Positions 1 to 14,213 of a DNA stretch of 64,000 bases are shown here, piece by piece. The notes under the pieces are model-generated. The model did no database searches. It was not told the DNA's origin and worked only from the letters and a program-made list of their open reading frames with translations. Numbering within the stretch: the stretch's first letter is position 1; every line of letters begins with the position of its first letter. Source of the stretch: Aphrocallistes beatrix. Its lineage: Eukaryota > Porifera > Hexactinellida > Sceptrulophora > Aphrocallistidae. The stretch lies in NCBI GenBank assembly GCA_963281255.1, contig OY725502.1, positions 124,001-188,000 of the forward strand, in the 5' to 3' direction. The position numbers were made by a program, and so were the translations under genes.

Positions 1-388
1 ATCTACCTCGATTAAGCGGAGTCATAATTAACATATGTAATTCAGTATTAGCCTCAAAGGATGGGAACTTTTCCGTTTCTCGAGTTAGTCCCAATTAAGG
101 TAATGCGGAAATGGTTCGACTTTTCGAAAAAGGAAATAGTTCGAATTGCGGATTTAGGAAATAGTTCGACTTTTTATCATTAGGATTAATGGTGGGGTTT
201 TTTTCGAATTATTTCCACCATACCCAAATTAAAAATGGCGTAGAAAGGGAGTATCATTATTTATATCCGAATATTGCATATATTTGCTACATTAGAAGAT
301 AGTGGAACTGACCAGTTAATTTTAGGAGGGATTTTAAATACTAAATTCACTCATAGAGCTTGAATAGTGCAAATGGAATGTTAATTAC

Positions 389-4201
<3,813 letters not shown>

Positions 4202-4405
4202 TCCGTTACAAGCCCTGGTTGCTAAGAGGATACTGATACATTTTAGTTAGGTAGTTGCGTAAACACAAACAAATAATAATGTTTATCATTGGTTCACATT
4301 AAAAGATCCATTAATTAATATATTTTCGTCTGGGAAAGAAAAGATTCGATTAAATGAAATTATGATCAGAGATATATAACGCTAGTTTCATATTGTACAG
4401 ATCTA

Positions 4406-4592
4406 CAGTCGACTCCGCTTAATAGGCTCACTGTTTAATCGGGTTAACCGCTTAATCGGGGCACTTTTGGCAGGACCGGAATAGCTCTCACACATAGAAG
4501 CTAATACAAATATTTTTGGTTAATAGGGTTCCCCGCTTAATCGGGGCAAAATGTCCTCTGACCGATGTGACCCTATTAAGCGGAGTCGACTG
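4406..4592. mobile_element. Tigger/pogo-like miniature element, family 1 copy 1
   Basis: Perfect terminal inverted repeats begin CAGTCGACTCCGCTTAATA and are flanked by TA on both sides, as in pogo/Tigger-type elements. The interior repeats the motif cgcttaatcgggg. Two other copies are at 30371-30539 and 62047-62211. The first bases of the window (attaagcggagtc, near 11-23) look like the end of a fourth copy. Confidence 0.75.
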
Positions 4593-4838
4593 TATATATA
4601 CAGATGTATGCACAGATGGTTGCTGTACAGATATTTATACATATCGCTTCCTATAGTTAAATAAATTAGCTTGAGCCTAGTAGTAAATTCTTCAAGCCAC
4701 ATAATTGAGTTAAATGTGTGAGGGTATAATTGTATCAGATAATAGTATTACAGCTAGGATATCACACTTCTGGAAATATTCAATTAGTGGTGAGAAGAAT
4801 TTAATTTGCTAGGAGTGCTTTGAGAATGATATTATATA

Positions 4839-5111
4839 CAGTACACCCTCGCTGAACAACTTCATTAAATTCTGAACACCCAAAATATAGTCTTATTCGC
4901 CTCTATGCTTTAAATCAACGTTTATAATCTTATATTTTTCAATAAGATTGAGAAACCTCGCTTGAAAGTAATCATAACAGACTAATATTCTTAATATTCT
5001 AACAATACAATTTACTATAGTTGATACTCCATTGAATTAGTGTTATTTCACTAATCAGAGTGATTTTTCGATCATTGGCACATAACTATTCGGATTAGCG
5101 AGGGTGTACTA
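4839..5111. mobile_element. Pogo-like miniature element, second family
   Basis: The inverted ends CAGTACACCCTCGCTGAA and TTAGCGAGGGTGTACT-A are flanked by TA. The interior is AT-rich and non-coding. The structure is like family 1 but the sequence is unrelated. Confidence 0.65.
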
Positions 5112-5975
5112 TATCAAATTCGTAGTAGGTCACTCGTTCTCTCCCTAGAGTATTCAGAATATCCTCTCTGAGTATAGTAGGGGCATCTTTGGGTCTGCTG
5201 ACCACCAAATAATTTATTTTGACAACTTAAATACGTAAATTTTCCGGATGTCAAATGTATATAAACAATTCATTATTAAATTTTATAAGCGATGACAAAA
5301 TGCTACATCAGCAGAATCTATCTAAAAAACCTGAAATTTTTCTGGAAAAAGTGTTGATTTGTGGCATCAGAACACTCAATCCTGCATTCTTCCTAAGCAA
5401 GACTCTTCTTACGGACACAAACATACTCCAAGTTAACTGAACTAATTCCAGATATAAATCTATAGCAGAGCTAGAACAGTAGAATATTATTAATTAATAT
5501 TGTTATCCCGTGGTCTGATAGACCAGGGATGATGTATAGTGGTGGGACTGTCTGGTCTGACACATTTTTAAAACTTTGTGAGTTCTATGGACATAAAGTG
5601 GATGACCACTGCCACTTTTGAGTGACATAACGACAATGACCTTCCATCGGAATGTAAACTGCGATGCATAAACTCGTCCGGAGTAGAGAGATCCTAGAAA
5701 CTAGGGCGCCAGCATAGGAGTCACTAGGACACATTACTATAGCCACCCTGCCACCTGCCACCTGCCACCACGGTAATTTTTTGAAAATTCCTCCCTGAAA
5801 TTCTGCTTATTGGAGGGTGCATCTATTTTCATCTCATAATTAGACATACACTGATTTCAACCAATCATCATAGCGTCTCTAACTGATGGGTCCTATAAAT
5901 AGATCTAAGAACTAAAAATATCTACCAAGTATAAATAGAATTGTATAAGAATGTGGAGTAGTATAAGTGACTGGG

Positions 5976-6519
5976 TCACATGTAATGAGAAGTTATCAGT
6001 TTCCCCATTGATGTCAGTCCCTTCCCCTTAGACGTAGCAGGTGTTGGAGTGGTTTTAGTCTTCGGCGAGGTAGTACTTTCCTGGAGTTTGGACTTTTTCT
6101 CGAATTCCATCGCAGAATTCATTTCAATCTTTCCCAATTGTTTAATTATACCCTCCATGCTCTCGTCCCATACCAAATCTACTCTCTCCATTTCAGATCT
6201 TTTCATTTCAAAAGTTAGTTTGATTTGTTCTATGCGATCTTATCTCGGACACGTGCTGTGTAATTATATCTTTGTTCTCATTCTTCGTGACGGTGGACAT
6301 CTGGAACTCTTTCAGAAGATTGAGTTCATCAATTTGCTCTCTGATCTTGACTCCTTTATAAAAGTTCTCCAACTCTTCTAGTTCTGACATCAGAACTTCC
6401 TCCCTCTCCGTCAGGAGTTGATGAGTCTTGGAGAAACTGGTCCCTATCTCCTTTCTAACCCTCGCTACATCTGAGAAAAAGGACTCTTCTCTCGCTTCGC
6501 TAGGACTAGCCATTGCCAC
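5976..6519 (-). pseudogene. Coiled-coil protein related to TRIM-like stalks, frameshifted
   Basis: Reading from 6519 the frame encodes about 100 residues (MAMASPSEAREESFFSDVAR and on), a helical, charged coiled coil. This frame stops at 6208 after HVSEIRSH. In the overlapping +1 frame the same coiled coil continues without a break (DRIEQIKLTFEMKRSEMERV, then a Ser/Thr/Lys-rich tail) to a stop at 5976. One base gained or lost near 6240 explains both halves. The stalk resembles the N-terminal 110 residues of the propeller genes at 48.5-55.9 kb, but no beta-propeller follows, so the protein would be short even when intact. It may be a decayed gene, a read-through locus or a sequencing error. Its function is unknown. 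Confidence 0.5.
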
Positions 6520-6869
6520 TATGAGAGGCTAGAGGTTAGAATGTGTTTATGTTTGTTTTATTGCAAAACTGAAATGGTTAACAATGTTCTGAGTGTCAAT
6601 GGTTTGATTGTGGTTCAAAAATTCCCAAATATTTTCAAATATGATAGGTAGTGGTTGTCAACATGGAGTCCTCAGATTACAGAGAAGTATGATAGAGGTT
6701 CGACCCCCGATTGATTAATCATCCAATCTATTTTAAGTTTTATATGTAGTGCCTCTGATTGGAAATTATATTTGTAATATGAAACACAATATTAACAACA
6801 AATTTTGAAAATAGAAAAAAATGAATGAATGAAATCCAGAATTATATCCAATTACAGGTCGCCAGCACA
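6520..6869. other. Intergenic between coiled-coil gene and torsin 1
   Basis: AT-rich sequence with no supported feature. A GGTTCGACCCC word near 6693-6703 resembles a Pol III B box but has no tRNA fold around it. Confidence 0.4.
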
Positions 6870-7805
6870 TCAGATATACTCAGCTACAATATAATCCAGT
6901 CTCTTACACCCAGAAACAGCGAATAACTCTTCTCCTTCAGGGAAGTACCTGATAGAATTAACTATCTCATCCACCATATCCGAAGTTATGTGAGAATCTT
7001 CAAAGTTTCCTAAAATAGCATACACACACTCCCTCACATGCTCCTTCTCTAAAGGGAAGAATGGAATGAACGCGTCTACGACTTCTCTCTGCACGAACAC
7101 AGAACTGTCAAACGGTTTCTCCTTTTTCATCAGATCGTCGTGGAGCAGATGGTGCATTTCCACTGAACTTATATCTTCCCTGTTTCTTCCCAAATGAATC
7201 TGGTCGTATACGTATTTATTAATAATTTCGCTACCAGAGTTACATATGAATATGAAAATAGCTCTATTGTAGTTAATCCCGTTAAGGACAGGAGGGTAGT
7301 TCACATACGGAAGCAGAACGTCCAGGAGTTTGGGATTCATTAAGTTTGCGTCCTCAATGACAAACATTGAAAACTCACAATCAGTCAGATTCGATTCAAT
7401 ACTTTCTCTGAACATCGCTGCTTGCTCAAGAGAATCTCGATCCACTTTGAAATCCTTCTCAGTATCAAAGAAAATGACGTGCTTAGATTTGGTCCCTAAT
7501 TTGTACAGACTTTCAGCGACCATTTTGGCGAAAAATGTTTTGCCAGTGCCAGGGGATCCATGCAGAGAGAGGACGAGTGGTTTTTGTGGTTGTGGGTTCT
7601 TAATGTGCGCTTTGATTATTTTGAACGCGGATCTACTCGCTACGTGCTGACCGTAGAAATCACGAGATAGTTTGGAATGTAGTAAATCAAAGTCGTGTTT
7701 AACCCAAGGACTCTGACAGGATTCGCTATCAAACGGCCACAGTGATAGACAGGAAGAAAGGAATGTTAAAATCACGAAGAAAGATAACACAACTCTGTGC
7801 AGCAT
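6870..7805 (-). CDS. Torsin-like AAA+ ATPase, copy 1 (311 aa)
   Basis: Torsins are ATPases of the ER lumen and nuclear envelope, switched on by LAP1/LULL1-type cofactors. This single-exon gene starts at 7805 with a hydrophobic signal peptide (residues about 4-20). Next come the Cys-containing linker SCQSPWVKHDF and the FYGQHVA segment typical of torsins. The Walker A is GSPGTGKT (83-90). The Walker B position reads FVIED (148-152), sensor 1 has Asn189, and the torsin-specific GCK sensor-2 motif is at 299-301. Two features depart from the family. Torsins normally end Walker A in Asn (GKN) and this has the standard Thr. The Walker B acid pair is ED instead of DE. A tttag acceptor-like site lies about 25 bases upstream of the ATG. 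It is intact and about the family's usual length (320-330). Confidence 0.88.
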   Translation of the reverse strand: MLHRVVLSFFVILTFLSSCLSLWPFDSESCQSPWVKHDFDLLHSKLSRDFYGQHVASRSAFKIIKAHIKNPQPQKPLVLSLHGSPGTGKTFFAKMVAESLYKLGTKSKHVIFFDTEKDFKVDRDSLEQAAMFRESIESNLTDCEFSMFVIEDANLMNPKLLDVLLPYVNYPPVLNGINYNRAIFIFICNSGSEIINKYVYDQIHLGRNREDISSVEMHHLLHDDLMKKEKPFDSSVFVQREVVDAFIPFFPLEKEHVRECVYAILGNFEDSHITSDMVDEIVNSIRYFPEGEELFAVSGCKRLDYIVAEYI

Positions 7806-8610
7806 TAAAACTCTAATTTATCTAAAATTGTATTAATTAAGAGAGAGAAATGTTATTGTTTGAATTGTAATCATTATTTTACTGTATTTTTAAAGAAATC
7901 AATTCCTGATTCTAACTACAATTATCGCTCTAAATAGTTGTGTGAATTCTGGATTCATTGTAATTATGGCTGAGTTGTTTAGAACGAAAATTCAAACGTA
8001 ACTGTCCAGGCATATCTAATTTCGAGGCCGGGACGAATAAACCTCTAATTTCTGTCCCATCCAGGAAATTAGGTATCTTGACTGGCCTGTTGCGTGATAT
8101 CTTGAGATCGAGGTATTTTGAGATATCGTAGCATTCTTAGATTTTGTTTGGCTTACTCAAATGGCTTTGTGGTTCAATCGGTTTCATCGTGGCACCAAAT
8201 TGTGGCACATAACAAAATTTGACGCGACACAATTTACTTATGGTAGAATCCCATATGGGCCAGAAATTAAAATATAATTGATCCATGGTCCATATGGGGT
8301 TCTGACATAGTAAATTATGTCACCACTAAATTGTGTCGCGTTCCATCAAATTTTGACGTGCCACAATTTGGTGCCACGATGAAACCGATTGAACCACAAG
8401 GCCATTTGAGTAAGCCAAACAAAATCTCAGAATGCTACGATATCATTACAATCTCAAGATATCACGGTACTAAATCATCCATGGTTACTTAATACTAGGA
8501 TCTCAAGATATCACGCAACAATAGAATGTAATATACAATGAACTTATTTCCAATTAAACATTATTTTAAAACAAATATCAAAAATTGAATTCAATCCTGG
8601 GTAAAAAGCA
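7806..8610. other. Intergenic between torsins 1 and 2, mostly a palindromic element
   Basis: No gene is seen. 8008-8086 holds a fragment of the gcatgcctaatt hAT-like family (compare 27631 and 42397), and 8088-8520 is a palindromic element described separately. The rest is the AT-rich flank. Confidence 0.5.
8088..8520. mobile_element. Palindromic miniature element between torsin genes
   Basis: The outer arms tgttgcgtgatatcttgaga are inverted at 8088-8107 and 8501-8520. Inner arms of about 130 bases run from cgtagcattct at 8127 and are mirrored up to agaatgctacg near 8441. They share ggcttactcaaatgg and cggtttcatcgtggcacca. The centre is about 8285. There is no coding potential. It could form a long hairpin. 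Confidence 0.65.
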
Positions 8611-9576
8611 TCACATGCTATCATCAACTACATTGTGTAGTCTCTTACACCCTCCCACTGAAAACATATTTTCTTTATCCGGGAAATAAGTTAGCGAGTC
8701 CACTATTTCATTGACCTTTTCTTTATTCGCTAAAATATTCCTCTCTCTCAGAATAGCATACACACATTCCCTCACATGTTCCTTTTCTAAAGGAAAGAAT
8801 GGTATAAACGCGTCTACAACTTCTCTTTTCACGAAAGCTGAGTCCTTAAAAGGAGGATACTTCAACACTTCGTCATGAAGTACAGTGTGCATTTCCTCTG
8901 ATGTAATCCATTCTCGTTTTCTACCAGCCTTCAGTTGCTTTAGAAGGTAATCACTAATAGCTTTGCCACCTGTATTGCTGATGAATATGAATATCGCTTT
9001 ATTGTAACTAACATCTTCATAAATGTCAGGACGATAATTCACATATGGTAGTAGGACATCATATAGTTTGGGATTCATGAGGTTAGCATCATCAATAATA
9101 AACAAAGAGTTCCCACATCTAGACAGTTTGGTCTCAATTACTTTTATGAAACTTTTCGCATGCTCCACAAAGTCCTTGTTGACCGCTTCCAAAAAAAAAT
9201 CAGGTTTTTGAAAAAACTTGACGTGTCTGGATTTGGTGCCATATTTATAGAAACTTGCAGCAAGCAATTTAGAAAAAAACGTCTTTCCAGTGCCTGGTAG
9301 ACCATGGAATGAAAGGATAAGTGGTTTCTGTGGATTGGCAATCTCAACATGTCTTTTGATCATTTTGAACGCAGATTTAGCTACCAAATGCTGACCATAG
9401 AAATCATGGGACAGGTTTTTAGCTAACAAAACAAAGTCGGGTTTAACCCAAGGACTCTTACAGCATTCCACATAATCACAATATAGGTCATGAGGCCATA
9501 GAAATAGAGATATAACAAAACAAGGAAATAGAGATATCAACAAGAAGAGTAACTCAAGACGTATACTGTGAAACAT
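8611..9576 (-). CDS. Torsin-like AAA+ ATPase, copy 2 (321 aa)
   Basis: This single-exon paralogue has its first ATG at 9576; the four codons before it are open but lack an ATG. A hydrophobic leader (about 8-26) is followed by CDYVECCKSPWVKPDF, Walker A GLPGTGKT (92-99), Walker B FIIDD (159-163), sensor 1 ISNTGG, the conserved EHVRECVYAIL helix and sensor-2 GGCK. As in copy 1, Walker A has Thr where torsins have Asn. Walker B ends in DD, so the catalytic Glu is replaced by Asp. GRKREW and AFIPFFPLEKEHV match the torsin C-terminal region. An acceptor-like gactag lies four bases upstream of the ATG. It is probably targeted to the ER lumen and membrane; activity and partner are unknown. Confidence 0.88.
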   Translation of the reverse strand: MFHSIRLELLFLLISLFPCFVISLFLWPHDLYCDYVECCKSPWVKPDFVLLAKNLSHDFYGQHLVAKSAFKMIKRHVEIANPQKPLILSFHGLPGTGKTFFSKLLAASFYKYGTKSRHVKFFQKPDFFLEAVNKDFVEHAKSFIKVIETKLSRCGNSLFIIDDANLMNPKLYDVLLPYVNYRPDIYEDVSYNKAIFIFISNTGGKAISDYLLKQLKAGRKREWITSEEMHTVLHDEVLKYPPFKDSAFVKREVVDAFIPFFPLEKEHVRECVYAILRERNILANKEKVNEIVDSLTYFPDKENMFSVGGCKRLHNVVDDSM

Positions 9577-10550
9577 GAAGCTAGTCAAATATATAATATA
9601 ATATTAGGCTATAGTATAATGTCGGCTATTTGTATGAACTTGTGCATACGAAGAGTTGCTAGATAATATTATTATCAGGTTTCAGTGGGGATAGAAGTGA
9701 TTATTTCCTATGTGAATCCAATATGTGGAGTTGCATAAATGTCATGTGAGAGTGGAAATTAAAACAAAGCGTCTTACCTTGGTAAATAAAATATTTGTAT
9801 GCTGATTTTAGGTTGGATTTCACGAAAGAAATGGTCCGTGGGGGGACAAATTTTTGGCTATAGGGGACCAAGTTTGACCCCGGATCAATTCTGACTGACA
9901 GATTCTCTATAAATTGAACGCAATTTAAAACCCATATAATGTATTTTCCGTCTTGTGCCTATGATTTTTCTGGCTCGAAATAATCATGAGTATGCGCAGT
10001 ATTAAAATATAAAATGTCCATATCGCTCGACAATTATGTGTTTAAACAAGATGGAAGCTATAAACCTAATCCTTTGTCCGCTACTAACTCCCAACAGAAT
10101 CGTTTGTTATTCAACTGCACTACTTCGCATGATCGTTCGGAAGGATAAACGGAATACTCGTCTATGACTTAAAGCAGGTGTGTCAAACTCGAATCGGTTG
10201 GTGGGCCAATTTCATAACCCCAGCTCTTCCACGGGCCATTATAGAAATGAATAAATATTAACTACTGATTCATTCAATTATAATATTTTTTCGCAACTGG
10301 CTGGCGGGCCACCTCTAAGCAACCTGCGGGCCATAATGGCCCGCGGGCCACCAGTTTGACATGCCTGACTTAAAGGCATCTCAAAGGTGCTGCACTATTC
10401 CCAGTTGCAATCGGGTCCAATTTTCATAACCCGACCCGAGCCAAAAACCGAATCAGATTCTAAATCTGACACTAACAAGGAAGACATTAGACTAAAATAA
10501 TCATTAAAAAGGATTAAATCAGCAATAAATTCATCATATGCGTTCAGAAA
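9577..10550. other. Intergenic between torsins 2 and 3
   Basis: No gene is seen. It contains one well-bounded hAT-like element (10175-10367) and unique AT-rich sequence. Confidence 0.5.
10175..10367. mobile_element. hAT-like miniature element with exact 8-base target duplication
   Basis: The ends are CAGGTGTGTCAAACTC and GTTTGACATGCCTG. They are flanked on both sides by acttaaag (10167-10174 and 10368-10375). The interior carries repeated gggcca words (tgggccaat, acgggccat, gcgggccac). It is short, non-coding and non-autonomous. Confidence 0.85.
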
Positions 10551-11490
10551 TTAAGAATTTAATCTTTTACACCCTGAGAGTGAGAATACATTTTCTTCAT
10601 ACCACCATAGCGAGTCTACTATTTCATTTATTGTCTCTTTATTCATCAAAATATTATTCTCTCTCAGAATAGCATACACGCATTCTTTCACATGCTCCTT
10701 TTCTAAAGGAAAGAATGGTATAAACGCATCTACAACTTCTCTTTTCACAAAAGCTGAGTCCTTAAAAGGAGAATACTTCAAAATTTCGTCATGAAGTACA
10801 GTGTGCATTTCCTCTGACGTAACCCATTCTCGTTTTCTACCAGCCTTCAGTTGCTTAAGAAGGTAATCACTAATAACTTTACCACCTCTATTGCAATAGA
10901 ATATTGCTGATGAATATGAATATAGCTTTATTATAACTAACTTCATTAGTGTCAGGACGATAATCCACATTAGGTAGTAGGACATCATATAGTTTGGGAT
11001 TCATAAAGTCAGCATCATCAATAATAAACAAGGAGTACTCACATCTAGATAGTCTGCTCTCAATTTCTTTTGTTAAATCATTTGCATGCCTTAAAAAGTC
11101 CATGTCAACTCCCCCCGAAAAATGGCTATGGCAATGGAAAAACTGTCTGGATTTGGTGCCATATTTATAGAAACTTTCAGCAATCAAATGAGTAAAAAAG
11201 GTCTTTCCAGTACCTGTTGGACCATGGAATGAAAGGACAAGTGGTTTGTCATTCTCAACATGTCTTTTAATCTTTTTAAAGGCAGATTTAGTCACCAAAT
11301 GCTGATCATAAAAATCGCGGGACAAGTGTTTAGCTAACAAAACAAAGTCGTGTTTAACCCAAGGACTCTTACAGCATTCCACATAATCACAATATGCATC
11401 AAAAGGAGACCAATTCCATAGTGGAATAACGAAGGAAGGAAATAGAATTATAAACAAGGAAAGTAGCTCAAAACGAGCACTGTGAAACAT
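10551..11490 (-). pseudogene. Torsin-like copy 3, broken by a small insertion
   Basis: The N-terminal part runs from the ATG at 11490 (signal peptide, CDYVECCKSPWVKHDF, Walker A GPTGTGKT, Walker B FIIDD) to FIFISN, where the frame ends in ILLQ and a stop at 10888. The C-terminal part (GGKVISDYLLKQLKAGRKRE through SGCKRLNS) continues in another frame down to 10551. At the junction near 10895-10910 this copy has 13 extra bases compared with copy 2, flanked by a repeated gcaata. That looks like a small template-switch duplication. The last residues of copy 2 after GCKRL are also missing. Copies 2 and 3 are otherwise very similar, so the break is recent. A real protein would need the insertion to be an assembly error or to be spliced out, and 13 bases is too short for an intron. 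Confidence 0.75.
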
Positions 11491-12045
11491 GAGCTAATCT
11501 GAGACCTATTAAATTGAATATAATGTTAGAATTGAGGTTAAAATGGTAGGCATAGCCTACTATATATAAGACCTCAGAGTAACTTCACCAGGGATGCGGT
11601 GGAAGATGGTTGAACTAATACATGAGCTGCCTTAAATCATTAACAAAGCACAATAGAGCTTAGGAATGTATTACCAGCATATATAAATATGGTGTCAAAG
11701 TACGCATATTCGTTGTTAAAATTAGATTAGTCACCATATGGTTGCGCAGGTTATATTTGTGACAAAGTGATTCTCAGGTCTTTTAAGGGCACTTGTTTTT
11801 ATTATAAAAATTTTCGAATAGAACTGAAATGTGAATGACTTATTAATACGAAAAAAGATAATATAATTTATTTACCTAAATACAAACACACACACACAGT
11901 CTACACACTGTCCTAATAATTAGTAAACAAACTAGTATGTAGCTATACAAAATCTAAACTAACAATCTAGTTCTAACCGAGTAATAAAAATTCAGTAAAG
12001 GGGTAAAAGTAACGTAGATAAAATAGGGGAAATAAGAATGTACTT
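11491..12045. other. Intergenic
   Basis: AT-rich with a short (CA)n run near 11886-11899. No gene or element boundary is seen. Confidence 0.4.
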
Positions 12046-12438
12046 TTAATTATGAAAAGCAATGAATAGTCGTAGCACTGCTTCGTCAACCTGTTCTTTA
12101 CCGCACAATTGAAACTTTCCGCATAATTCACCCAATTTTTCATTAATCTTGTTCTCAAAACTCTCGTAACTTCTCCGTGTGTTGATTCCGTGATAAAAGA
12201 TCATTTTATCCTTCATTGGATTCCAGACATCTTCATCCCAATCATATGAGCATAGAGTACCGTGGTTACAACAGCAACAGTTTGATTTGTCACTGGCATT
12301 ACTATGTTCTCGGTAATTAGGGAAATCACCATGAGGAGGTGCATCGAATATATGCACGAGTATGTACCTGGAATATTTCTCATCAGACCAATCTGTATTC
12401 CTTACGGCGTTCGCAAAACCATCAAGCATAACCACCAC
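12046..12438 (-). CDS. Terminal exon encoding the C-terminal half of a vWA-like domain
   Basis: A single exon begins at 12438 right after a gctacag acceptor and reads VVVMLDGFANAV. It continues with YILVHIFDAPPHGDF, a Cys cluster, FYHGINTRRSYESFENKI and a stop at 12046. The DAPPHG signature and the following Cys-rich loop are those of vWA domains attached to alpha-kinase-like or similar proteins. The N-terminal half of the domain, with the metal-binding DxSxS segment, must be in an upstream exon. I could not find one in 12439-13670. It is either the last exon of a gene with a distant upstream exon or an orphan fragment. Identification of the domain is by motif only. Confidence 0.5.
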   Translation of the reverse strand: MVVMLDGFANAVRNTDWSDEKYSRYILVHIFDAPPHGDFPNYREHSNASDKSNCCCCNHGTLCSYDWDEDVWNPMKDKMIFYHGINTRRSYESFENKINEKLGELCGKFQLCGKEQVDEAVLRLFIAFHN

Positions 12439-13671
12439 CTGTAGCTTTCACACATTTTAAGAATTTTCTGATACTGTCAGTTTTCAGAAAATGTAGATCA
12501 TTTAGGACTTTTCGATTATTTCACACCACAAATCTCCTCTTTAACACTAGGAATATCATTTGAAAATTCATCAGATACAAGAATTTGACCTCTACACTCA
12601 TGATATAGACAAGATTCCTTATTTGTAATTCAAATTAGAATTATAGCAGTGCTCGCCTTTGCTACACCGACAAACATGCCTGAATTTGATCTATATATAT
12701 TCATGCATGATTTGGCAATAATCGTATTTTGAAACAGCTGATGTTGGGAAGAATATAGCTTTATTTAATTTAAAAGTTCGTGAACTTTTAAATTAGACCT
12801 CTCAATTTTTGTGTTTTAAATTCCTTTCTAGGCGAGCATATCCCTCTAGAATAAATATTCATAATATATGTCATATTGCATAATTTGAACCCAACCAATT
12901 AGGCATAATTTGAACCCAACCAATAAACCCAACCAATTAGCAAAGTCTATACTAAGTAAATTGTTGTGTGTGCTACACAATATTGCTCACACAGCTGTTC
13001 CAATTATATAATTATGTTCTGTGCCAAGTAAGAATATTTCTACATGGCACAACAATATTGGAATATCTTACATTGTGAAAAATTCCTTTATTGCTGACTA
13101 AGAAGGAATATTTCAAAAACGAAAATTCTCTCTTTTTTTCTCTTATTTGTCTTCGCATTTTGGCACACCAGAAAGAATCTACAATATATCTTCACATCCC
13201 TCGCCATCCTAACCCCAAAATAACTTTCTGAGCGAAGTCAAGGTACCCTCGAATGTACCCGTTCCACCTCATCACATCTCATCGATGTAGGGACTACTAC
13301 TCGATCGTCAAAGTATAGCATTCCTCTTTTCTCATTCAAATGTCCAACGACTCTGAAATAGTCCCTTCGATCGTATGCATTGTAAATGCAAGTCACTACT
13401 GTTTAGATCCCAGTCTCGACTTATCATCTCGATTCTCGACTGGAGAATACTGATTCTAGTCAGAATATATACAGCATGCATTAGCTTGGCACTCTTATTG
13501 GTCTAGTCATAAACTGTGTTTTGACTCATAGATGTAATGTATATTCTAAATCATAATAGTTAATTCATCCAATTATAGCATAGAAATAAAATTATTCACA
13601 AGATGGTGTCAAACAGAAATTGGTTAAGGATATTTAGAGTATATATTGCTCCACTCAGCAAAGGAACATAT
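12439..13671. other. Intergenic between vWA exon and channel gene 1
   Basis: No complete gene is seen. At 12521-12568 about 45 bases match, with one or two changes, the minus-strand coiled-coil end of channel gene 2 (22250-22292). This is a stray exon fragment. At 12883-12935 the phrase taatttgaacccaaccaa is repeated in tandem. The rest is AT-rich unique sequence. Confidence 0.5.
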
Positions 13672-13785
13672 AATTCTGTAGAAATAGAACTTATACAAAT
13701 TGGTTGTATTCAGGATTACATCTACCCACATTCATTCAAATAGTCAGAATTGTGAATTGTTAAATTAAGTTCTATTTGGATTCAG
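13672..13785 (+). promoter_or_regulatory. Promoter and non-coding leader exon of channel gene 1 (inferred)
   Basis: A block of about 110 bases is conserved upstream of all three channel genes. Here a TATA-like tagaaatag (TATAAATAG in the other two) is followed by tggttgtattcaggattaca, cacattcattcaaata and a closing tttggattcag|gtgagg that looks like a splice donor. There is no ATG after the TATA-like box. Its position and the acceptor just before the first coding exon suggest a 5' untranslated exon spliced to 15209. Confidence 0.55.
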
Positions 13786-13845
13786 GTGAGGTTATTGTTT
13801 AATGGGTTTGAATATAGCTGCACCTACATTTTTAGTTTGCCGACT

Positions 13846-14213
13846 CAGGGCTGGGGTTGGTTAACCGATATTCGGGGTCGGTTAGTTTGGTTTCCTCCAG
13901 GGCGGTTAACCGGTTAACCGATGTCAATATTAATTGGTTGAAATATGGATTTTTAGACTAATATTTAACCTGATGTTGAAAAATTTACAATTTTCAGTGG
14001 TCTCGAAATATACTATTTGGTTAGAAAAATAGTAATAATATTGTAATATCAAAGTTTTAGAAGTAATATTCATGAATTTCCATAGAAAAACAATGAAATT
14101 AGTATAAATATTTAGAAAATAAAGCAGATCGGCTAACCGATCCAAGATTTTCTTAACCGTTAACCGTGATTCACGGCGGTTAGCCGGTTAGCCGGCTAAC
14201 CAAATCCAGCCTA
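13846..14213. mobile_element. hAT-like miniature element in the leader intron of channel gene 1
   Basis: The inverted ends are CAGGGCTGGGGTTGGTTAAC and, at the right, its imperfect mirror ggctaaccaaatccagcct. Repeats of ggttaaccg fill both ends and an AT-rich core lies between. It is non-coding. Confidence 0.6.

Larger units (their letters stand above)
4250..5975. other. Intergenic, upstream of catalase; two miniature transposons
   Basis: No gene is supported here. The stretch holds the catalase 5' flank, where a pyrimidine-rich CTCTTAG acceptor-like site sits about 20 bases upstream of the start codon. It also holds two TA-flanked inverted-repeat elements (listed separately) and AT-rich unique sequence. 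A short tandem of gccacct occurs near 5748-5766. Reading frames here are short and unlike any protein I know. Confidence 0.5.

Noticed and set aside
6640-6715. tRNA-like B box GGTTCGACCCC
   Set aside because: No matching T-stem, anticodon arm or acceptor stem can be formed; at most an old SINE fragment.
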